Positions 40,015-47,291 of a DNA stretch of 55,243 bases are shown piece by piece. The stretch comes from a virus. Below the pieces are notes generated by a model. The model ran no database searches. It saw nothing but the letters and a program-made list of their open reading frames with translations, and was not told the DNA's origin. The stretch lies in IMG/VR virus record IMGVR_UViG_3300032516_000034, positions 1 to 55,243 of that record. The stretch is one strand, 5' to 3'. Each line of letters starts with the position of its first letter. The first letter of the stretch is position 1. The translations under genes and the position numbers were made by a program.

Positions 40015-40287
40015 TTATTCCTGTCTTAAAATCTGCCTGACTCTTTTTATTTCAGTCAAAGCACGAGACAGTTTCACATCGTCGTTGAACAACATCTTGT
40101 GAGCAAGATCGGCGCATTTCTCGGCGTTCTCGAACAATAAAACCATCCTGCCATCAGGTGAGCGGACATTCGTTACAGGCCTCATTTCGTTACAAAGAAG
40201 CCAGATGATCGTCGGGAAATCCGATGTCGTATACACCTTGCCGTATTCCGGCACTTCCTTTATTCCACATATAGCTTCTTTCGCCAT
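40015..40287 (-). CDS. Unknown 90-aa protein
   Basis: ATG 40287 after GAAGGGAAAACGATA; overlaps the upstream stop. Sequence has VYTTSDFPTIIWLLC and a helical C-terminal half. No family recognised. Confidence 0.5.
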   Translation of the reverse strand: MAKEAICGIKEVPEYGKVYTTSDFPTIIWLLCNEMRPVTNVRSPDGRMVLLFENAEKCADLAHKMLFNDDVKLSRALTEIKRVRQILRQE

Positions 40288-40538
40288 TATCGTTTTCCCT
40301 TCCACATCTTTATTTCGCCGACGACCGCCCGCCTGAGTGTCGGGTAGTAGTGATATACCGTTGACCCATGAGTGAACATTTCGCAATCCGACTTGGTATC
40401 CACGTCAGCAGCTTTGGCATACGAGATGCCATATCCCGCCCTTCTGACATAGATGTTATACACGGCCAGATTCTTTCTGCCCACGATGAGCCGTAGCTCC
40501 CACAGCAACGCGGATGTGTCTCTGCCTTTCGTTTTCAT
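40287..40538 (-). CDS. Unknown 83-aa protein
   Basis: ATG 40538 after AAGGAAATGCTGAA. Tyr-rich and basic (YNIYVRRAGYGISYAK, TVYHYYPTLRRAVVGEIK). No family recognised. Confidence 0.5.
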   Translation of the reverse strand: MKTKGRDTSALLWELRLIVGRKNLAVYNIYVRRAGYGISYAKAADVDTKSDCEMFTHGSTVYHYYPTLRRAVVGEIKMWKGKR

Positions 40539-40539
40539 T

Positions 40540-40782
40540 TCAGCATTTCCTTGAACTTGTGTCTCCCATTATCTCTTCGGGAGTCTCCAGCACATGGAAC
40601 TGCTGCTTGTTCTTGAGTGTTACCTTTGTAAAAGCGGGAAACTCCATCCCTTCGAGTCCCCGAGTAAACAGCGTCGGCTCTCTTCCTGCCAAGACTTCCT
40701 TGGGATGTCGAGTCATAGAAATAACATCCTTTGGGTCGAACCAAACCACCTGTTTTGTTGTGTTGGAATGAAACTTCTTCAC
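40540..40782 (-). CDS. Unknown 80-aa protein
   Basis: Start read as GTG 40782, overlapping the LigA stop (GTGA). Beta-rich (QVVWFDPKDVISM, FTKVTLKNKQQFHVLET). No family recognised. Translationally coupled to ligA. Confidence 0.5.
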   Translation of the reverse strand: MKKFHSNTTKQVVWFDPKDVISMTRHPKEVLAGREPTLFTRGLEGMEFPAFTKVTLKNKQQFHVLETPEEIMGDTSSRKC

Positions 40783-42716
40783 CCGATCATCTCCTTGAAC
40801 TGTTGCTCGTTCAGTATCGTGATGCCCAGCTTCTTCGCCTTGTCCAGTTTGCTCCCCGCGTCTTCGCCGACAATCAGATAGCCCAGATTCTTGCTGACTC
40901 CCGAAGCCACGCTGCCCCCATTATCGGCGATGAGCTTCTCGAAAACCTTCCTCGGCTCCGACAGCGTGCCAGTAATCAAGAATGTCTTCCCCGCCAGCTT
41001 ACCCGTAGCTTCCTGCACATCCAGCACATCTATCACCTGAGTCAGCCGCTCGATCATCGGCCCCATTGTCTTCAAGCCGCCGATAATCTTCGCAGCCGTC
41101 ACATCGGCAATACCGTCAATCGCCATCAGTTCCTGCGCGGCACTGAAAACATCCGCAAGATGAATCACAGCCTTCAGCTTCTTGAAGTTGTTCGCCACAT
41201 CCCGTGATGTTGTCGTCCCGAGGCCATCAATGCCGAGCGCATCGAGAAACACCGCGAGCGGTATCTTGTTCTTTTCCAGTATGGCCGTCAGCACATTCTC
41301 TGCCGCTTGCTGTCCGCCCGTGACTTCCTTAATCTGATCGAGCGTCAAATCATACAGATCGGGGACATCCTTGATGAAGCCCGCGCCGCACAGCCCCGAG
41401 ATAGTGCCAATGCCGACATCCATAATGTCCAGCGTCTTGACATAGTGCAATACCCTGCGTTCAAGTTGCGCGGGACAGATCGGATTGCGGCACCACAGGT
41501 TGACCTTCTTTTCGTCATCCTTGTCGTAATCTGTCAGTTCGCCACAAGACGGACATGGAACATATGTCAGTATTGTCGGGCCTTTCCTGTTCGTGCGATC
41601 AACGGTTTGGATAATCTGCGGAATAATTTCACCCGCCTTGCAAATCAATACATCGTCCCCTGCGGCAACATCCAGTATCCGCACATTGGCCGCATTGTGA
41701 AGAGTGATGTTGCTCAGAGTGCTACCTGAAACCAGCGTGGGTTCAATACGAGCCATCGGCGTAAGCCTGCCCGTCCTGCCCACCTGCCAGTCAATCTGGA
41801 GAACCGTGGCCGTCTTCTGCTCAGGGCGGAACTTATAGGCCAGCTTACCACGGGGCCTTTTGCCATTCCAGCCCGCCTCATCCTGATCGGCAATCGAGTT
41901 CAGCGCGAGCACAAGTCCATCAATCTCGTAATCCAGCTTGAGTCGCCGAACTTCCCATGCGTTGGCCAGCGATTGAAAATCTTTCGGGAATACAGCCTGC
42001 GCTTCCACGAGATCAAAACCAGTGAGATTCGTCGTCATCCACGCCCGCTTGTCTTTCTCTGCTTCAAACTGACGAGAAAACAGAATCACATCGTAGACAA
42101 ACAGGCTCAATCCACGGGATGCCGTAACTGCCGCGTCTTTGGCCATCAACGAGCCAGATGCCGCATTGCGCGGATTGGCGAATTCCACGGCCCCAGTCTC
42201 CCGAAGCAAATTGAATGCGGATTTCGACATGTAAATTTCACCGCGAACCTCAATCTCGGGATACGACGCCAATGTTGCGACATACTTCGGAATGCTGCTG
42301 ATCGCCCGTATGTTATCGGACAGGTCTTGGCCGACAAGGCCATCCCCGCGAGAAGCTGCTTCTACGAACTTGCCGTTGCGGTAGACAAGCCTCACACTGA
42401 GCCCATCTATCTTCGGGGTGACAATAAAACCGTCGCTCTTTGCCGCATGGCTGTTATACCACTTGTCAATTCCCGTAAGAGTAGTTTCCTTGTCGAGCGA
42501 ACCCATGATTTGCGAGTGCTTCACCTTGCGCCCATAGGACGGCACCGCGCCGACTTCCTGCAACACTGGATTCGTCGGATCGAGATTCTTCAGCTCGTCA
42601 ACCAGCGAGTCGTATTCGGCGTCGGTAATCTCTGGCTTGCTCTGGTTGAAATACAAATCGGCATGATATCGGATCAAGCCTTCTAGTTCCTGCACTCTCT
42701 CTTCTTTTTTTGTCAT
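40779..42716 (-). CDS. ligA: NAD-dependent DNA ligase
   Basis: 645 aa, close to bacterial LigA length. ATG 42716 after AAGGAAATAAGAA. Adenylation domain starts with YHADLYFNQSKPEITDAEYD; the nucleotidyl-acceptor Lys is K102 in PKIDGLSVRL. An OB fold, a four-Cys zinc finger (CPSCGELTDYDKDDEKK..C..PICP), helix-hairpin-helix repeats and a C-terminal BRCT domain (LAGKTFLITGTLSEPRK) follow. It seals nicks in phage DNA. Complete and apparently functional. Starts MTKKE like the two small genes upstream. Confidence 0.97.
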   Translation of the reverse strand: MTKKEERVQELEGLIRYHADLYFNQSKPEITDAEYDSLVDELKNLDPTNPVLQEVGAVPSYGRKVKHSQIMGSLDKETTLTGIDKWYNSHAAKSDGFIVTPKIDGLSVRLVYRNGKFVEAASRGDGLVGQDLSDNIRAISSIPKYVATLASYPEIEVRGEIYMSKSAFNLLRETGAVEFANPRNAASGSLMAKDAAVTASRGLSLFVYDVILFSRQFEAEKDKRAWMTTNLTGFDLVEAQAVFPKDFQSLANAWEVRRLKLDYEIDGLVLALNSIADQDEAGWNGKRPRGKLAYKFRPEQKTATVLQIDWQVGRTGRLTPMARIEPTLVSGSTLSNITLHNAANVRILDVAAGDDVLICKAGEIIPQIIQTVDRTNRKGPTILTYVPCPSCGELTDYDKDDEKKVNLWCRNPICPAQLERRVLHYVKTLDIMDVGIGTISGLCGAGFIKDVPDLYDLTLDQIKEVTGGQQAAENVLTAILEKNKIPLAVFLDALGIDGLGTTTSRDVANNFKKLKAVIHLADVFSAAQELMAIDGIADVTAAKIIGGLKTMGPMIERLTQVIDVLDVQEATGKLAGKTFLITGTLSEPRKVFEKLIADNGGSVASGVSKNLGYLIVGEDAGSKLDKAKKLGITILNEQQFKEMIG

Positions 42717-42949
42717 TTCTTATTTCCTTTGGTAATGACTTTTATCCATCCCTCGGTTTGCCTGTCAGCCTTGAACGCTCTTTTTACCCTCGTCGGCTTT
42801 GACACTGGTTTGTTTAGATCGCCGTAAACCTCCAGAAGCACTCTCTTCAGTTTCGCTATAATTGGTTGCATTCTCGGCTGGCTGATAGCCATCACTCTTG
42901 TCACGGCTATCATAAGCCTCAGCAATTCGCCGAATTCCTTCTTCGTCAT
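42713..42949 (-). CDS. Unknown 78-aa basic protein
   Basis: ATG 42949 after GGGAAGACGAA; stop overlaps the ligA start. Begins MTKKEFGELLRLMIAVTRV, with similarity in the first 12 residues to the 69-aa gene upstream (MTKKEIEKLLRELYIASK), so a local duplication is likely. Basic C terminus. Function unknown. Confidence 0.55.
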   Translation of the reverse strand: MTKKEFGELLRLMIAVTRVMAISQPRMQPIIAKLKRVLLEVYGDLNKPVSKPTRVKRAFKADRQTEGWIKVITKGNKK

Positions 42950-43155
42950 TTCGTCTTCCCCTGTTTCGGCTTCAGAACATCATACGTCTTGCGAAGCACC
43001 TGCTCCAGTTTCTCCTGAGCTTTGTCACTGAAATGTTTTGAATACTCGCCGTTGTCGGCTGATTCCGAACCGTAATTATCGCCACAACTGTCACACAAAT
43101 CTTTGGAGGCTATATACAGCTCTCGGAGCAATTTCTCTATTTCTTTCTTCGTCAT
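42946..43155 (-). CDS. Unknown 69-aa protein
   Basis: ATG 43155 after AAGAAAGGCTGAGACG. Helical; CDSCGDNYG could be a metal-binding turn. Shares its start with the next gene. Follows a strong hairpin at 43182-43218. Confidence 0.55.
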   Translation of the reverse strand: MTKKEIEKLLRELYIASKDLCDSCGDNYGSESADNGEYSKHFSDKAQEKLEQVLRKTYDVLKPKQGKTK

Positions 43156-43181
43156 CGTCTCAGCCTTTCTTCAAAGCCCTA

Positions 43182-43218
43182 GCGGGGCCGCTGGAGTTTA
43201 TCTCGCAGTCGGCCCCGC
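43182..43218 (-). other. Strong intergenic hairpin
   Basis: Perfect 9-bp arms GCGGGGCCG / CGGCCCCGC around a 19-nt loop that can pair further (CTG..CAG, GAG..CTC). No U-tract follows on the minus strand, so it is not a classical terminator. It may stabilise or process the transcript between the genes at 43235 and 43155. Confidence 0.5.
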
Positions 43219-43234
43219 CACCCTTTGTCCACCC

Positions 43235-44071
43235 TTACGCTGCCTGCCGAAGCTGGCTGATTTTCTCAGCAACCTGCTTCACGGCATTCTCGATCTTATC
43301 GGCGACGCCCTCATACTTCGCCTCTTCGCCGAGCAAACCCTTATACGCCTCCATCAGTTCCTTGAGCCCCTCCAACTCGCTCTCCTTGTCCTTCGCCGCA
43401 TTTACGCGCTTCCCTATTTTGCCCACTGCCGCCAGCGTCTCCTCGATGCGCTGGTTGATTTCGTCTTCAACGGACTCCCATACATTCTGCCGCTCCTGCA
43501 CACCGTTGATGACTCCCTCGACGTAAATCTTGGCACCCGTCCCAAGTTCCCTGAGCACATTACGCACAGCCTGCACCTTTTCGACATATTTCTCGGGGAT
43601 GAAGTAGATGCCGCCAGAAGGCCGCTTGGCCACACCGTAGCACTGGGCCACGACTTTCAGCAAGAAGGCCCGAACATCGCTATCGTTGATTTTGCCTTCG
43701 TAGGCCGCAACCGCTTCCAACACCTTATCGGCCAGATCGCCCTCGGCAGAAACCCTGCCGCTCGCCTTGTCCAACTTGACGAGTGTGTGCTGGCGATAGC
43801 TGACGCGCTCGGAATCATCCTGATTGAAATCGAGGATGCCGTATGACACCTCATCAGCATTTTCCCGAGCCTTCTCGGTAATCTTCTTGTCATCCCGAAC
43901 GCGCCTGTTGGCGAAACTGTCAGCAGCCCTGCGCACCACCTCGCGTCGTGTTGGCAACGGGATCGCCGATTTGTCGAAGCCGTTCGCCACGAGAACCGCT
44001 TGCGCCAATTTGCCGTCAACTACCAGAGCTGGCACCGTCCACCACACATTAGAACCGAAACTTCCACTCAT
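43235..44071 (-). CDS. Unknown 278-aa phage protein (DUF6744-like)
   Basis: ATG 44071 after AAAGGAGAAAATC; an upstream in-frame ATG at 44113 lacks such a site. Residues ~150-200 contain RPSGGIYFIPEKYVEKVQAV, and the rest is helical with a long C-terminal coiled coil (~195-275). The RP.GG.YF(V/I)P motif reminds me of DUF6744 phage proteins, a weak match. Its leader has a GCGGC-AAG-GCCGC hairpin (44085-44097). Served by a family B promoter. Clustered with AAA+/VWA genes. Confidence 0.55.
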   Translation of the reverse strand: MSGSFGSNVWWTVPALVVDGKLAQAVLVANGFDKSAIPLPTRREVVRRAADSFANRRVRDDKKITEKARENADEVSYGILDFNQDDSERVSYRQHTLVKLDKASGRVSAEGDLADKVLEAVAAYEGKINDSDVRAFLLKVVAQCYGVAKRPSGGIYFIPEKYVEKVQAVRNVLRELGTGAKIYVEGVINGVQERQNVWESVEDEINQRIEETLAAVGKIGKRVNAAKDKESELEGLKELMEAYKGLLGEEAKYEGVADKIENAVKQVAEKISQLRQAA

Positions 44072-44119
44072 GATTTTCTCCTTTGCGGCCTTGCCGCGTT
44101 TGTTTGTGCTGTTCATATA

Positions 44120-44148
44120 CACATTGCAGAACAAACGCGGAAATCCAG
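44120..44148 (-). promoter_or_regulatory. Family B promoter, copy 3
   Basis: CTGGAT (44143-44148), 17 nt, AATGTG (44120-44125). The start codon at 44071 is about 50 nt downstream, the longest leader in the family. Confidence 0.65.
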
Positions 44149-44180
44149 AGAAATTGAAACTTTTTCAATCAACCAAAAAC

Positions 44181-44186
44181 ATTATA
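44181..44186 (-). promoter_or_regulatory. Possible upstream -10 box (ACGTATAATG)
   Basis: Perfect TATAAT 33 nt upstream of the family B -35 box, with TTCTCAAC further up. It may be an early host-type promoter stacked ahead of the family B one. Confidence 0.35.
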
Positions 44187-44228
44187 CGTAGGAAGGCTTG
44201 AAGTCGTTGAGAAAAAAGACAGGATGGA

Positions 44229-44657
44229 TCAGGATGCCACTGCGGCCTCAGCGGCTGGTTGCACATCGAACCGCAATAGCTTGACGCGAGAAGGCATTGT
44301 GTTGTGGATGATGTTGTCAATCGTCTCGCCCCGATAAGCCGCTTCACGCAGGTAAGAATAAAGCTCGTTATCCTGCATATCGTCATTAGCATGTCGCCCA
44401 TAAACGAAAACAACCGCGTTGCCTATTTTCGCAATCGCGGTTGGTTCCTTGAAGCGGAACGTCCGTCCATTGACGGTTAGTTCCACCATACTTGAGAATA
44501 TGTCCCGGCACACTCTCTGAGCGATTCCTGTGCATTGGCGCGAGTTTCGGGATGGGGTGTTGAAGGTGATTTGCTTGCCTATCAGATGATATACCGCGTA
44601 ACGATCATGTCTCAAATCTGGTTCAGATAGCTCTTGCGCACAATTCTCGGCGACCAT
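44229..44657 (-). CDS. Unknown 142-aa protein
   Basis: ATG 44657 after GGAGGATTATCT. Middle part VELTVNGRTFRFKEPTAIAKI and AVVFVYGRHANDD is beta-rich. No family recognised. It stands alone between the terminator at 44722-44756 and the promoters at 44120-44186. Confidence 0.55.
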   Translation of the reverse strand: MVAENCAQELSEPDLRHDRYAVYHLIGKQITFNTPSRNSRQCTGIAQRVCRDIFSSMVELTVNGRTFRFKEPTAIAKIGNAVVFVYGRHANDDMQDNELYSYLREAAYRGETIDNIIHNTMPSRVKLLRFDVQPAAEAAVAS

Positions 44658-44721
44658 AGATAATCCTCCATATTTAAGAAAATCGGCTTTATCCTACGAC
44701 AAAGTAGAATATCTGACAAGC

Positions 44722-44756
44722 AAAAAGAAAAAGGCGGGAAAGTTGCGCTTCCCGCC
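44722..44756 (-). terminator. Rho-independent terminator after the CobS-like gene
   Basis: Minus strand GGCGGGAA-GCGCAACT-TTCCCGCC followed by TTTTTCTTTTT. It starts about 35 nt after the stop at 44791. This is the only textbook terminator I found in the window. Confidence 0.85.
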
Positions 44757-44790
44757 GAGCACCTTGGAGGGCAAATCCTCGGTGTTGAAA

Positions 44791-45987
44791 TTACAAGTAA
44801 TCCACATTGTCTTCAGTAAACTGTTGCAAAATATCCTTGCCGATGATCGCCACACACTGCTCGTTGTAAATCGGCTTCTCCTCGGGCAGCAACTGTTCAA
44901 ACGCCGTGTAGAATATCGCCTTGCCCAGATCGCGAAACACGCGATACATGTTGGCGATGTCCACAAGCCGTTTGGTGCTGAACGGGCTCGACAGCTTGCC
45001 GCTCTTGATGTGGCCCCGAATGGCATCACGGAACTTGAGCACCTGATTGACAACCTTGTCATCGCCAATCTTTTCCATCAGGATGTGCCGCTCGACATTC
45101 CTGTCATATCCCATGCGGAAGCAAACCGCGATACGGTTCAGCAAGGAAATATCAAGCGCATCCATCTGCGCGGTATACACAGTAGATTCGGAACTTGTTG
45201 CACCGCGCCCGACAGTGTTACCAGCGAGAATGATTCTGAACTTGCTGTGACTACGCACGATTCTGCCGCCATCTTCGGCGATTACCAGCGTGCGGCGGGG
45301 GTCATCGGATTCCAATAACCTGTTGATTCCGATGGCCACATGCGCAGGCATTGCAGCAGCTTCATCGATGAAAAGAACACCAGCCTCGCCCACTTCGTTC
45401 CCATCAGCATCGAGCCCTTCAACCATCGCCTGTTCGACAAGACCTTTCACGAACACAATCTTGTTCTGCTTTGTGGCATCGTCAATCGTAATGGATTTCT
45501 CGCCGAAGAAAGCTTCAGAACCCATGTCACCACGGCAGTTGATCTGGTAAAGCTTCCTGCCAACCTTTTGGGTGATATGATGGACTAATACGGTCTTGCC
45601 GCATTGTGTCGGCCCCGTCAACCACATCACATGACTGGCTTCGTCGAGAATCACATCGATTAAATCCTTGGCGACCTTCGGCGGCACATATGAGTGCTGT
45701 GTGCGTTTCGGTTGCGGCACTGCGGTTGGTTCAACTTCTTGTTTGGCCTTCGGCTTTGGTGCGGATTGAACACTGCCAATCCGCGAAATGATGATTGTGT
45801 TGCTACCTTTAGGATAGCTGATCGCAATCTTGGCTTTGGCCATCTCGAACCGAACTTCGGCCCGCCCAATAATCGGCACAATGTCGGCGATCATTGGATC
45901 ATTGATTGATACAGTGAGTTGGCCGCTGCCGCCCAGTATTTTTTCAATCTTCTCAACGACTTGTTGTATTTCAGCTTTGGTACTCAT
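44791..45987 (-). CDS. CobS-like AAA+ ATPase
   Basis: 398 aa, ATG 45987 after GGAGGGCAAATCAT. Residues 1-75 form a beta-rich N-terminal domain, then a Pro/Lys linker. Walker A is LTGPTQCGKTVLVHH (123-137), Walker B VLFIDEAAAM (203-212). RIILAGNTVGRGATS is the sensor region typical of MoxR/CobS ATPases. CobS normally works with the VWA protein CobT; the CobT-like gene is at 47292-49487. Both have family B promoters, so they are probably coexpressed and form one remodelling machine, possibly acting on virion or host proteins rather than in cobalamin synthesis. Confidence 0.8.
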   Translation of the reverse strand: MSTKAEIQQVVEKIEKILGGSGQLTVSINDPMIADIVPIIGRAEVRFEMAKAKIAISYPKGSNTIIISRIGSVQSAPKPKAKQEVEPTAVPQPKRTQHSYVPPKVAKDLIDVILDEASHVMWLTGPTQCGKTVLVHHITQKVGRKLYQINCRGDMGSEAFFGEKSITIDDATKQNKIVFVKGLVEQAMVEGLDADGNEVGEAGVLFIDEAAAMPAHVAIGINRLLESDDPRRTLVIAEDGGRIVRSHSKFRIILAGNTVGRGATSSESTVYTAQMDALDISLLNRIAVCFRMGYDRNVERHILMEKIGDDKVVNQVLKFRDAIRGHIKSGKLSSPFSTKRLVDIANMYRVFRDLGKAIFYTAFEQLLPEEKPIYNEQCVAIIGKDILQQFTEDNVDYL

Positions 45988-46006
45988 ATGATTTGCCCTC
46001 CACAAC

Positions 46007-46035
46007 AACATTGCAACAGGAAGGCAGAAATCCAG
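46007..46035 (-). promoter_or_regulatory. Family B promoter, copy 4
   Basis: CTGGAT (46030-46035), 17 nt, AATGTT (46007-46012). The flank CAAAAACCTGCATTATCT is shared with copy 6 (AAAAACCTACATTATCT), so similarity extends upstream of the first box. Confidence 0.7.
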
Positions 46036-46053
46036 AGATAATGCAGGTTTTTG

Positions 46054-46704
46054 TCAGCCCATCTTGAAGCGCGCTGATGAGTATTCATTCTTTTTCCCAG
46101 TGTTGTCTTCGATCAACCACATCCCGTCACATCGGCTCAAGAAGTAGTGCTTACCCCGTGTAAGCCTCGGCTCACCAGTGTCGTCAATACAAGTAACGAA
46201 CGGCATCGTTAGAATTCCACCATCGGCAACCGCGAATTTGAACTCGGTTAGAGAACGCTGGACGCCATCAGGATCGACCGCGATCCACAGGGCCTCATCT
46301 ACCCGCAACACTTCCTTCCAGTCGCCTGTAACACCCTCCATGACGCATAGGCCGGGAAATACATTTGTCCTGTCTAGCAGCACGAAATAACTGGCATCAC
46401 GGAATGTCCATCCCGCAGGTAAAAGAAACACCCTCTTCGTGAAAGAGTCTATCGTGGTATCTTCGATCAGTGTTACATCGCCGATCCCAAATTCATTAAA
46501 TTGCTTCACAACGACAGCATACACTTGCGGCAGAAATTCCCATTTGTTTTCGTCTCTGTTGACTTGATGTTTGCATCCCGTATCATCGGTAACAGCGAAA
46601 GTGCTGGTATCCAGAATGTCGGCAGAATCCATCGCTGGCGAGCCAAGATAAATCTTGCCTTGCGTCAGCTTCGGATCGTTGCCTTTGTATACCGCGAAAA
46701 TCAT
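46054..46704 (-). CDS. Unknown 216-aa protein with duplicated beta module
   Basis: ATG 46704 after AAAGGTGACGA. N-terminal PKLTQGKIYLGSPA...VTDDTGCKHQV and C-terminal PRLTRGKHYFLSRC...LIEDNTGKKNEY look like two copies of a small SH3-like unit, joined by a middle beta domain. No function known. It ends the CobT-WGR operon. Confidence 0.6.
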   Translation of the reverse strand: MIFAVYKGNDPKLTQGKIYLGSPAMDSADILDTSTFAVTDDTGCKHQVNRDENKWEFLPQVYAVVVKQFNEFGIGDVTLIEDTTIDSFTKRVFLLPAGWTFRDASYFVLLDRTNVFPGLCVMEGVTGDWKEVLRVDEALWIAVDPDGVQRSLTEFKFAVADGGILTMPFVTCIDDTGEPRLTRGKHYFLSRCDGMWLIEDNTGKKNEYSSARFKMG

Positions 46705-46714
46705 TTCGTCACCT

Positions 46715-47284
46715 TTAATCAGAAGAGAAACGATTCTTCATATACTCCTGCTTCTGAGCGAAACGATCATACACATACAGCATGTCGGAATTCTTATGCG
46801 GCTCGCAAAGGTATTCAATACCCTCATCGAATTTGTCTTCGATGCCGGTGTTGTCCACGCAGACCGCAACATCGCCGAACGCCTTTTGCTTCTTCGCAGA
46901 CTTACTCATGTTGTCCAGCAACTTTTCCGTTTCTTCCTGCGGTGTCGGTTTCTTTTGCACCGGGGCTGGATCATTGGCTTCCAGCTCCATCGATTCACGA
47001 ACACACGGATCGTTCCGCGTGACACTGCCACGATAAGCTGCCGAATCAATATCCACATAGCCCTTGGCCATCTTCTCGGCAAACAGATTGTCCTGAGCAT
47101 TCTTTGCCATGAACGCATCGCGTGTCGTCAGTTTAACCATACTGGAAAGCGTGCGGCCATTTCGGCCCCACTTGCCCAGTACGGTATATGTGCCATCGGC
47201 ATTGGCGCGAATGCACGCCATGTATATCTTGTCGCTCGTGCCTTCTTCGTAATGCGCAACTAGATTCATCTTCATTTTCTTCAT
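46715..47284 (-). CDS. WGR-domain protein
   Basis: 189 aa, ATG 47284 with AAGGG close by. Residues ~8-80 are a WGR domain: YEEGTSDKIYMACI...YTVLGKWGRNGRTLSS, then AFMAKNAQDNLFAEKMAKGY. WGR domains bind nucleic acid ends or act as protein interaction units, and occur with VWA/MoxR systems in bacteria. The remaining ~100 residues (Pro/Lys linker, then acidic) are unique. It starts 8 nt after the CobT-like stop, so it belongs to that operon and may give the complex its target. Confidence 0.75.
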   Translation of the reverse strand: MKKMKMNLVAHYEEGTSDKIYMACIRANADGTYTVLGKWGRNGRTLSSMVKLTTRDAFMAKNAQDNLFAEKMAKGYVDIDSAAYRGSVTRNDPCVRESMELEANDPAPVQKKPTPQEETEKLLDNMSKSAKKQKAFGDVAVCVDNTGIEDKFDEGIEYLCEPHKNSDMLYVYDRFAQKQEYMKNRFSSD

Positions 47285-47291
47285 CCCTTCA

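Noticed and set aside
43182-43218. Hairpin as a rho-independent terminator
   Set aside because: No U-rich tract follows the stem on either strand; listed only as a hairpin.
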